DNA from: Alkaliphilus sp.
GTDB taxonomy: Bacteria; Bacillota; Clostridia; Peptostreptococcales; Natronincolaceae
Assembly (NCBI GenBank): GCA_023230535.1
Contig: JALNXC010000008.1
Location: 1 to 13,786 of the forward strand
Direction: 5' to 3'
Length of the DNA stretch: 13,786 nt
Below the pieces are notes generated by a model, which did not search any database, was not told the origin of the DNA, and saw only the letters and a list, made by a program, of their open reading frames with translations. The position numbers were made by a program, and so were the translations under genes. Positions 8,030-13,786 of this stretch are shown in pieces. Within the stretch, counting starts at the first letter, position 1, and each line of letters starts with the position of its first letter.

Positions 8030-10461
8030 ACAAATCCCATCCTTTTCAGATGAGCCTCAACCTTCGACTCGTAAGTATTGACTGCCTCCTTAAGTGAAGG
8101 AAGTGTTTCTTCGTAACGTTCATAAAGCTCTAAAATTCGAGCTGCAAGACCGTTTGATATGGCAGTATAAATCTTCTCTACGGCATCACCAATTGTGCCG
8201 CACCATTTTTCATCAATAACGAGATGCTTGATCTCATCAAGTGTAAGCTCAGGGTATTTCTTGAAAAGTGCTTCATCAAGTGCTTTTTGCGCTTCTTTAA
8301 GTGCCGCCTTATAACTTGACCCGCTATCCATGAGTTTCTGATAGGCTTGCAGCTGTTCTATTTCGTCGGCATAATCATCATCGTCTTTAATTTCTTTTAT
8401 GCGCTTTTTAATGCGGTCTTTTGTGATTTTACCCTTGTCAACAACATTGGATAACAAGCCATCGTCATTGCCATGCTCTTCAATCATGGTTTCCATAAGG
8501 GAAGCGATCTCGCCGAGCTCCACCGAAAGCTTATCAATCGCTTCCTGTTCCGCAGAAAAATACTCGGATATAAGTATAGCTTTAGGAATCAGTCGTCCCT
8601 CAAAGGACTTGAGTGTAGTAGTTAGTGTACCGTCCTTTTTCTTTTTATACTCGATGTCTATGTCGTTGCCGGCTTTCCAACCGTCAGCAACAAGCGAATA
8701 CAGGTCATCCTGCATAGTTGTTTCCCAATATTCCATCAGAGCTTGATATACATCGTATTTTTCAATAAGAGACACTTCTGCAAATGTGGATAGTATTTTT
8801 TCAGAAATAATACGGATGAATTCTTTCGGCTTGTCGCCAATCTTGATGGCATCCATCATAGGGCGAACATCAGCTATCCATTTAGCAAGATGCTCATCAA
8901 CATATTTGCCATAATTCAAGAACTCGTCATTGCTAAATATAGCTTTACGAATTTCATCCTTCGGTACAGCAATGGTCGAATAGCCATCACGTGTAAATGG
9001 TGCAATAAGTGTTTCTTTCAGAGTTGGCATCACCGTCCAGTACTTTCTAAGTGCATCGATGTCGGCATTCGGGATACCACCTTGCAAATGTGCGGAAATA
9101 TCCTGTTTATCTTCAGGAGTTGAAGAATCAATATACCTAGGTATATTGAGTGTGTAACCGTTACTTTCAATTTCATCGAATGGAACCATTCTGGCATATT
9201 TAGGGTCACTCTCATCTTGTGTCAAAAATGTCGTTACAATCTTGTGTATATCGCACTCGCGTAGCCTGTTTTTATTGCCGTCCTTTACAAAACCGCGCCT
9301 GGCATCAATCATAAAGATACCCGTGCGGTTTTCAGTGTTTTCTTTGTCGAGTACGATGATGCAAGCAGAAATACCCGTCCCAAAAAACAGGTTTGACGGA
9401 AGCCCAATTATGCCTTTTATATATTTCTTTTTTATAATGGCAGTTCTTAGAGTTTCTTCCGAATTTCCGCGAAACAGAACGCCATGCGGTAGGATAATCG
9501 CGCCTTTGCCTGTTTCTGGTTTCATAGAATAAATAAAATGCAAAAGCCACGCATAATCGCCATTTTTCTTAGGCGGATATGCGTCGTAGTATTTGAAACG
9601 CTCATCTTTAGATGGAGTTACACCCTGCATCCATGCCTTATCGGAGAAGGGGGGATTTGCTACGCAAAAATCATATTGAGCAAGACCTGTGCCACCACTT
9701 GGTGTTTGAGGATTGGACATTGTGTTCTTGCCAGCCCATATTGTGCCAGTAGCTTTATTGTGTAGCACCAAATTCATTTTAGCCAAGCCACCGGTCGCGT
9801 CTATTTTTTCCTGCCCATAAATCGTGATTGGAATCGGCGCCTCGTCAGCTGCACGGATAAGAAGTGAGCCAGAACCACAAGCCATGTCGTAAAGGGTTTG
9901 GGATTCCCTTGTGGCACCACTAATACCTATTATTTTCGCCATTACACGGGATACTTCGGCTGGCGTATAAAACTGTCCCTTATCTTTACCACTTTCCTTT
10001 GCAAAATTTTTCATTAAGTACTCGTATGCATCACCAATGATATCATCCCCAGATGCACGATTTGCTTTGAAGTTCAATTTCTCATCGTCAAATATATTAA
10101 TTAAATTAGTCAACTTATCGACTTTTTCCTGCCCGCTTCCAAGCTTTGCATCATCATCGAAATCAGCTGCGTTTATAATGCCCTCAAGGTCATTCTCCTG
10201 TGCTAAACGGGCAAGTATTTTGTTTATTCCTTCACCGATATTCGGTTTGCCACGTAACGCTTTAAGTGATTCAAAGCTGGCGTCATTTGGAACAACTACA
10301 TCAGCGTAATTAGAGGAAATACCTAAATACTTATCAGATACATACTTAACAAATAATAGTGTCAATATATAGTTTTTATATTCAGACGGCTCCATGCCGC
10401 CACGCAGTTCATCACAGCTTTTCCATATTGCGCTGTATAGTTCACTTTTTTTAATTGCCAT
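8023..10461 (-). CDS. hsdM: Type I restriction-modification N6-adenine methyltransferase subunit
   Basis: An 812-residue protein. The N-terminal HsdM helical domain covers about 1-130. The methyltransferase core shows the S-adenosylmethionine motif YDMACGSGSLL (191-201) and the catalytic NPPF (269-272), the signature of N6-adenine methylation. GQFYTPAEVSRVM (162-174) precedes motif I, as is usual in HsdM. Beyond about residue 450 lies a long, charged, helical extension with a likely coiled coil (about 620-720), so the protein belongs to the larger HsdM class rather than the roughly 500-residue one. It methylates the sequence chosen by HsdS and forms the core to which HsdR binds. GGGAG at 10470-10474, eight bases upstream, supports the start. 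It follows the XRE gene by 38 bases and is probably the first enzymatic gene of the operon, so methylation can be established before HsdR appears (inference). Confidence 0.97.
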   Translation of the reverse strand: MAIKKSELYSAIWKSCDELRGGMEPSEYKNYILTLLFVKYVSDKYLGISSNYADVVVPNDASFESLKALRGKPNIGEGINKILARLAQENDLEGIINAADFDDDAKLGSGQEKVDKLTNLINIFDDEKLNFKANRASGDDIIGDAYEYLMKNFAKESGKDKGQFYTPAEVSRVMAKIIGISGATRESQTLYDMACGSGSLLIRAADEAPIPITIYGQEKIDATGGLAKMNLVLHNKATGTIWAGKNTMSNPQTPSGGTGLAQYDFCVANPPFSDKAWMQGVTPSKDERFKYYDAYPPKKNGDYAWLLHFIYSMKPETGKGAIILPHGVLFRGNSEETLRTAIIKKKYIKGIIGLPSNLFFGTGISACIIVLDKENTENRTGIFMIDARRGFVKDGNKNRLRECDIHKIVTTFLTQDESDPKYARMVPFDEIESNGYTLNIPRYIDSSTPEDKQDISAHLQGGIPNADIDALRKYWTVMPTLKETLIAPFTRDGYSTIAVPKDEIRKAIFSNDEFLNYGKYVDEHLAKWIADVRPMMDAIKIGDKPKEFIRIISEKILSTFAEVSLIEKYDVYQALMEYWETTMQDDLYSLVADGWKAGNDIDIEYKKKKDGTLTTTLKSFEGRLIPKAILISEYFSAEQEAIDKLSVELGEIASLMETMIEEHGNDDGLLSNVVDKGKITKDRIKKRIKEIKDDDDYADEIEQLQAYQKLMDSGSSYKAALKEAQKALDEALFKKYPELTLDEIKHLVIDEKWCGTIGDAVEKIYTAISNGLAARILELYERYEETLPSLKEAVNTYESKVEAHLKRMGFVW

Positions 10462-10499
10462 CTCATTTACTCCCGTCTTGCGTCACCTTGGCAACGCGT

Positions 10500-10733
10500 T
10501 TAGTTCACATTATTTTTAAGGGTTGTAGGGTCATCGGGACCCATTTCCATGATTTCTGTTATATCACATTGGAGGGCGGTGCATACCTTTTGCAGTATCT
10601 CAAGATTGACATATTCATCCCTGCCAAGTTTTGTGATTGAAGATGAACTTATGCCGGCAAGTTTTTCGAGATCCTTTTTTAACAGATTTCTGTCCAATAA
10701 AATATGCCATAATTTCTTATAACTGACGGCCAT
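10500..10733 (-). CDS. Small XRE/Cro-type DNA-binding regulator
   Basis: A 77-residue protein starting MAVSYKKLWHILLD. Almost all of it is one helix-turn-helix domain: LLKKDLEKLAGISSSSITKL gives helices 2 and 3 (about residues 16-36), followed by VNLEILQKVCTALQCDITEIMEM, the usual end of Cro/CI-type domains. There is no extra ligand-binding or dimerisation domain. The frame is open to an ATG at 10760, but only the ATG at 10733 has a ribosome binding site (GGGAGG, seven bases away). It is the first gene of the leftward operon, just before hsdM, and divergent from the ImmA-like peptidase gene, so it probably represses its own promoter and hence the RM system, using the inverted repeat at 10788-10824. 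It could be the substrate of the peptidase, as ImmR is of ImmA; this is inference. Confidence 0.9.
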   Translation of the reverse strand: MAVSYKKLWHILLDRNLLKKDLEKLAGISSSSITKLGRDEYVNLEILQKVCTALQCDITEIMEMGPDDPTTLKNNVN

Positions 10734-10740
10734 TGTGATA

Positions 10741-10746
10741 CCTCCC
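10741..10746 (-). promoter_or_regulatory. Ribosome binding site that sets the XRE start at 10733
   Basis: GGGAGG on the minus strand, seven bases before the ATG at 10733. The upstream in-frame ATG at 10760 has no comparable site and lies only a few bases from the -10 box. Confidence 0.75.
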
Positions 10747-10762
10747 AGGTACAGTTTCATAT

Positions 10763-10791
10763 ATTATATCATTAAAATGACGAAAATACAA
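10763..10791 (-). promoter_or_regulatory. Leftward promoter of the XRE-hsdMSR operon
   Basis: On the minus strand, a perfect TATAAT (10763-10768) lies 17 bases downstream of TTGTAT (10786-10791). The -35 matches the consensus only at TTG, so the promoter may be moderate. The -35 overlaps the left arm of the inverted repeat at 10788-10824, a position suited to repression. Confidence 0.65.
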
Positions 10792-10824
10792 GATTCGGAA
10801 GCGTTATTTAAAGAATAATCTTGT
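10788..10824. promoter_or_regulatory. Inverted repeat, candidate XRE operator
   Basis: ACAAGATT (10788-10795) and AATCTTGT (10817-10824) are perfect inverted copies separated by 21 bases, two DNA turns centre to centre plus a little. The left arm covers the leftward -35 box and the right arm ends seven bases before the rightward -35 box. A second shorter dyad, AATAATC (10814-10820) with GATTATT (10843-10849), flanks the rightward -35. Location and symmetry suggest binding of the XRE protein; binding itself is inferred. Confidence 0.5.
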
Positions 10825-10830
10825 GAATAA

Positions 10831-10859
10831 TTGAAAATTGGTGATTATTATGCTATAAT
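10831..10859 (+). promoter_or_regulatory. Strong rightward sigma-A promoter with extended -10
   Basis: TTGAAA (10831-10836), a 17-base spacer and TATAAT (10854-10859), preceded by TG at 10851-10852 (TGnTATAAT). This is close to ideal and should drive the ImmA-like gene from about 10866, leaving a short leader of about 40 bases. Confidence 0.8.
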
Positions 10860-10904
10860 AATGCAAATAACCCATCCACATACTGTCAAAGGGGGCATGA
10901 GGGT

Positions 10905-12782
10905 ATGGATTACAGCAATAAAACGATTGACGCTTTGATTGAGATGAAATTCGGTGAAATCGTCGAAAGAGCCGTTAAACAATATATCACTGATGTTCCC
11001 ACAGAATTAGAAAAAGCACTAGAATACGAACATGAGGATAATATCGACGAACTTCAACTCGACGAGCTAACTTATAAATACTGTACAAACATTACTGTTG
11101 ACGAAGACAATTTGATATTTGACTATATCGTAGATGCAGAATTCACAATACTGACATACGCTAACGACTACGATGAAGGCACAGAAGATTATGGTAATAA
11201 ATGGCTTGCTGTTCATTGCAGAGCTCTAGGTGACGGCGATCAGCGATATCTCGTTGACAGCGTGTCGATTTACATTCCTGGAACGACAACAAACCGTTTC
11301 ATCCCAATAATGGCGCGCACAGATTATGACGCAGAGGCAACGGCATTTCTGCAAGACAATTGCCCTGAGGTATTGTCATCACCAATGGCAACCCCAATAA
11401 AAGAAATAATCCACGACAAGATGATGCTAGACCTTGTTGCCGATAAAAGACTCAGTGATGACTTTACACTGTTTGGTCAAATATGCTTTTTGCCCGGTGT
11501 TATTTCATATTACGATGACGAAAAAGACGAATACCGCGATTATGCTGTTCGTAATGCCACAATATTTATTGATCCGGATACGCTTTTCTGTCGTAATATA
11601 GGGTGCGTCCGTGGAACTATGGCGCATGAGGCATTTCATTGGTATGGGCATCTCTTATACGCTCGCGCTCGAAATATTCTCGAAGGTGATGCGTATAAGC
11701 CCTTTGTCGCAAACAAATGTCCAATCCGTGCTGGCGGGCATTTAAACGAAGATATTGATTGGATGGAAAGACAAGCAAATGCGTTGGCTCCGCGAATACT
11801 CATGCCAGCCGAAACTGCAAAGCCATTGGCTCAACATATGGCTGCTGAATCTGGATTTTTCACGACCAAATCCGTGGAAGCAAGAGAAGAGATAATAAAA
11901 AAGATAATAGACGCTTTGGCAGCGACTTATGTCGTAACAAAACAAGCAGCAAAATATCGGATGATAGATTTCGGCTTTTATGAAGCCAAAAACGTATACA
12001 ATTTCAATACTGATGAAGAGATCTATCAGATTAGCACGCAAGAAGCATTTTTTATTTACTGCAGCAACGATATGTTCAGAACAATAATCGATTCAGGGCG
12101 ATTTGTCTACGCAAATGGATACTTCGTCATTAATTACCAAAAATTCGTCGAGAAAGGCGATAATGGTAAATACACTTTAACTTCCTATGCCAAAGACAAT
12201 CTGCAGGAATGCGCTCTCCGCTTTATTTTACGAAAATCCTCCTTCGAGGAGCAGCAGTTACATTTCAATGGTATCTTACTTAAGAAGAATCCTTCGGGAA
12301 AAGCCGCTATACCCGATTACAATGCTACAAGAGCCAACGAAGTGCTATTAGAAAATGCTAAGTATTTTGAAGGAAAGCGGTCTGACTTTGATGCCGAGAA
12401 TAAGAGGCTAGCTGTAATATCAAATAGTCAATATTGCTGGGAGGCTATATACGGGTTGCTTGAAATCGACCATATGCTTAGTCCGCTATCCTTTGAATCA
12501 GCGACTCTCTTGCACGAGAACTACTTCTACAAGGCAAAAAAGAAAGACCCAAGCCCTCCCGAATTAGAAACGATAGTGTGCTTTTGTGCAGGGATGGATT
12601 ATTCATTAGAAATTGCAAATCAGCTCCTAGCACTTGCAGGGCATACTTTTATAGATAAGAACTCAACGCATCGAGCATACAAATATCTTCTAACCAGTTT
12701 TCGGGGACAGCCAATTGAATACAGAAATGCATTTTTAGTTTCACTGCAAATTCCTCCGCTTGGCACAAGAGCACGTAAATAG
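10905..12782 (+). CDS. Large ImmA/IrrE-type zinc metallopeptidase (625 residues)
   Basis: The active site is clear: MAHEAFHWYGH holds HExxH (241-245), and DWMERQANALAPRILMP supplies the third ligand Glu (288) and the ALAPRILMP segment typical of ImmA/IrrE peptidases. Known relatives cleave a partner XRE-type repressor, as ImmA does ImmR and IrrE does DdrO. Classical ImmA has about 170 residues. Here about 180 acidic residues precede the peptidase and about 250 follow it (about 370-625), neither recognised by me; they could sense a signal or hold the target. The start at 10905 follows AGGGGG by nine bases; the ATG at 10897 opens only a very short frame. The gene is divergent from the XRE gene, has its own strong promoter and ends in a strong terminator, so it is a separate unit. 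A pro-defence switch role is inferred. Confidence 0.85.
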   Translation: MDYSNKTIDALIEMKFGEIVERAVKQYITDVPTELEKALEYEHEDNIDELQLDELTYKYCTNITVDEDNLIFDYIVDAEFTILTYANDYDEGTEDYGNKWLAVHCRALGDGDQRYLVDSVSIYIPGTTTNRFIPIMARTDYDAEATAFLQDNCPEVLSSPMATPIKEIIHDKMMLDLVADKRLSDDFTLFGQICFLPGVISYYDDEKDEYRDYAVRNATIFIDPDTLFCRNIGCVRGTMAHEAFHWYGHLLYARARNILEGDAYKPFVANKCPIRAGGHLNEDIDWMERQANALAPRILMPAETAKPLAQHMAAESGFFTTKSVEAREEIIKKIIDALAATYVVTKQAAKYRMIDFGFYEAKNVYNFNTDEEIYQISTQEAFFIYCSNDMFRTIIDSGRFVYANGYFVINYQKFVEKGDNGKYTLTSYAKDNLQECALRFILRKSSFEEQQLHFNGILLKKNPSGKAAIPDYNATRANEVLLENAKYFEGKRSDFDAENKRLAVISNSQYCWEAIYGLLEIDHMLSPLSFESATLLHENYFYKAKKKDPSPPELETIVCFCAGMDYSLEIANQLLALAGHTFIDKNSTHRAYKYLLTSFRGQPIEYRNAFLVSLQIPPLGTRARK

Positions 12783-12801
12783 TATTATAAAATACCCTTT
12801 T

Positions 12802-12838
12802 GCCGCACATCAATTACGATGTGCGGCTTATTTTTTTT
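12802..12838 (+). terminator. Intrinsic terminator of the ImmA-like gene
   Basis: GCCGCACATC (12802-12811) pairs perfectly with GATGTGCGGC (12818-12827) around a six-base loop and is followed by TTA and eight Ts. It lies 20 bases after the stop codon. This is a textbook rho-independent terminator. Confidence 0.95.
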
Positions 12839-13049
12839 GTCAAAAATATTCTTTCAACTTCACAAGTTGGTCTTTCTTTAAGCACGCAAATTAAAAAATT
12901 TTCGAAGAACCCCCTTATGACATTAATGCAGCAAATATCAGATGAAATAACTCGGTGATATACCGGACAGAAGCAAACTTCCCAAATTGTGAGTATTTTA
13001 GCAGAACGCAGTATCCTTTACTCAAGAGATGCGACGGGAGGTGAATACA

Positions 13050-13196
13050 ATGACAGTTATTAAAAATTGTGATGGTAAAACAGTTTGCCGAGCTGATGCA
13101 AAAGAAAAAGCTGTAGAAATCAAACTCAAGGATACTATTACAACAATCCGTTTTCTCGATGATGGCACTATCGAGGTCACAAATAAAGCTGCGTAA
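13050..13196 (+). CDS. Small 48-residue protein of the mobile-element backbone
   Basis: The ATG at 13050 has a strong GGGAGGTG ribosome binding site (13036-13043) seven bases or fewer upstream. The product has 48 residues: MTVIKNCDGKTVCRAD, then alternating hydrophobic and polar residues (AVEIKLKD, TTIRFLDDGTIEVTN) that suggest a small beta-sheet. Two cysteines sit at 7 and 13, close enough to suggest a metal site or disulfide, though two alone prove nothing. I cannot assign a named family, but short proteins of this kind upstream of a sigma-like gene are familiar from Firmicutes integrative and conjugative elements (recollection, not checked). It is followed after 15 bases by the structured RNA at 13212-13313. 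Confidence 0.65.
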   Translation: MTVIKNCDGKTVCRADAKEKAVEIKLKDTITTIRFLDDGTIEVTNKAA

Positions 13197-13211
13197 GTAA
13201 CTACATAACAA

Positions 13212-13313
13212 AGAAATCCGCGAGACCGCAAGACGGCAGTGCGGAATACCTGAAAAGGTGTTCCCACCGCCGTCTTTTCCGTTTCACGGATTTTTCGGTT
13301 CCTGCGGATTTCT
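13212..13313 (+). ncRNA. Candidate structured RNA with three-way junction, possible attenuator
   Basis: The closing stem is ten perfect pairs: AGAAATCCGC (13212-13221) with GCGGATTTCT (13304-13313), extended by GACC (13224-13227) with GGTT (13297-13300). Inside are two hairpins. The first is long: AAGACGGC (13230-13237) with GCCGTCTT (13269-13276), an A/C mismatch, GTG (13239-13241) with CAC (13265-13267), then GGAATACCT (13243-13251) with AGGTGTTCC (13256-13264) capped by GAAA. The second is TCCG (13278-13281) with CGGA (13287-13290). It lies between the small gene and the ribosome binding site of the sigma-like gene. The long hairpin plus TCTTTT resembles a terminator, so it could attenuate readthrough into the next gene. 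A DNA-level role such as a protein-binding or transfer-origin site is an alternative. The pairing is seen; the function is unknown. Confidence 0.55.
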
Positions 13314-13344
13314 CAATGAAATTTGAAATCTGGAGGAACAACGC

Positions 13345-13731
13345 ATGAAAATTCAATGGAAATTCGCAGACGGAACCACATCAGAAGTTGAAGTCAACGA
13401 GGAAATCGGCAACTACATAACAGCATCACGACGCGAGGAGAGCAATCTCGCCAGAAAGGAACGTTACCACTGTTATTCGCTTGACGCTATCGTTTACGAG
13501 GGACCCGAGTATGCGACAGACACTACACCCGAAACCGATTTGATACGCGAAGAAGACACCGCTCAGATCAATACTGCGCTGGACAAGCTTTCGGAAACGC
13601 AAAAGCGCCGCTTATTAATGTTAACGGACGGCTTATCAGTAAATGAGATAGCACGTATCGAAGGCATCGCACCAAACGCTGCATGGAAATCAATCGAAGG
13701 CGCAAAGAAAAAATTTAAAAAGCATTTTTAG
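13345..13731 (+). CDS. Sigma-70 region-4-like regulator of mobile-element type
   Basis: A 128-residue protein with GGAGG at 13332-13336, eight bases before the ATG. Residues about 76-125 (LDKLSETQKRRLLMLTDGLSVNEIARIEGIAPNAAWKSIEGAKKKFKK) form the helix-turn-helix of sigma-70 region 4, with recognition helix near 110-122. There is no region 2, so it is not a complete sigma factor. The first 70 residues include a short beta-rich start (MKIQWKFADGTTSEVEV) and a conserved-looking RKERYHCYSLDAIVYEGPEY segment often seen in small sigma-like proteins of Firmicutes conjugative elements, where they are thought to control element genes. It follows the small gene at 13050 and the structured RNA, and ends in its own terminator, so expression may be set by the RNA. 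The family assignment is firm; the role is inferred from context. Confidence 0.82.
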   Translation: MKIQWKFADGTTSEVEVNEEIGNYITASRREESNLARKERYHCYSLDAIVYEGPEYATDTTPETDLIREEDTAQINTALDKLSETQKRRLLMLTDGLSVNEIARIEGIAPNAAWKSIEGAKKKFKKHF

Positions 13732-13735
13732 AAAT

Positions 13736-13760
13736 GGGTGTATAAAACACCCGCCTTTTC
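13736..13760 (+). terminator. Intrinsic terminator of the sigma-like gene
   Basis: GGGTGT (13736-13741) pairs with ACACCC (13747-13752) around ATAAA and is followed by GCCTTTTCT. The hairpin starts five bases after the TAG. The stem is short and the T run is interrupted, so efficiency may be moderate. Confidence 0.65.
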
Positions 13761-13786
13761 TCCGTATACCGAGGGACACATCCACA

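Noticed and set aside
12855..12869. Dyad CAACTT-CAC-AAGTTG as a terminator or operator
   Set aside because: Six-base arms with a three-base loop just after a strong terminator. No clean T run follows and no gene start is close, so there is too little support for a feature.
12916..13073. Remnant of a longer protein before the small gene (frame reading ISDEITR, a stop, then YTGQKQTSQIVSIL)
   Set aside because: It is short, broken by a stop, matches no family I know, and could be chance in a non-coding leader.
12915..13211. Leftward 98-residue frame over the small gene
   Set aside because: It overlaps the rightward 48-residue gene, which has a strong ribosome binding site. The leftward product is Cys/Phe-rich and lacks a start signal.

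Overview
The window looks like accessory DNA from a low-to-moderate GC Firmicute, probably a gut-type Clostridia (Oscillospiraceae/Lachnospiraceae-like). This rests on AGGAGG-type ribosome binding sites, canonical sigma-A promoters, U-tailed terminators, and a sigma-70 region-4-like small protein typical of Firmicutes conjugative elements at the right edge. No species-level marker is present, so the placement is inference.

Layout. Bases 1-179 hold the start of a leftward membrane-protein gene cut by the window edge. Bases 180-585 are non-coding and carry three direct repeats (318-410) that resemble transposase-binding repeats, plus a strong rightward terminator with no visible gene to terminate (465-508). 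Bases 586-10733 are one leftward gene set. In transcription order it encodes an XRE-type regulator, HsdM, HsdS and HsdR (a complete Type I restriction-modification system), a YgjP/DUF45-type zinc metallopeptidase, a GIY-YIG nuclease with a DUF4357 tail, and a 403-residue protein I do not recognise, with an eight-cysteine C-terminus. Gaps are short and two junctions overlap or nearly touch, so it reads as an operon with three accessory genes added downstream of hsdMSR.

Bases 10734-10904 are a divergent control region. Each direction has a promoter with 17-bp spacing, and an 8-bp inverted repeat overlaps the leftward -35 box, making it a candidate operator for the XRE protein. Reading rightward from it, 10905-12782 encodes a 625-residue ImmA/IrrE-type zinc peptidase, much longer than classical ImmA, ending at a very clear terminator. 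The likely logic, by analogy with ImmR/ImmA and DdrO/IrrE, is that the XRE protein represses the defence operon (and perhaps the peptidase), and the peptidase relieves repression when a signal arrives.

Bases 12839-13786 look like mobile-element backbone: a 48-residue small protein, a roughly 100-nt RNA predicted by eye to fold into a three-way junction, a sigma-70 region-4-like regulator and its terminator. The most interesting targets are the accessory trio behind hsdR (especially the Cys-rich protein), the XRE/large-peptidase switch with its operator, the three-way-junction RNA, and the repeat array at the left boundary. Type I RM, DUF45 and GIY-YIG/DUF4357 are each known families. What may be new is the assembly and the unrecognised gene.
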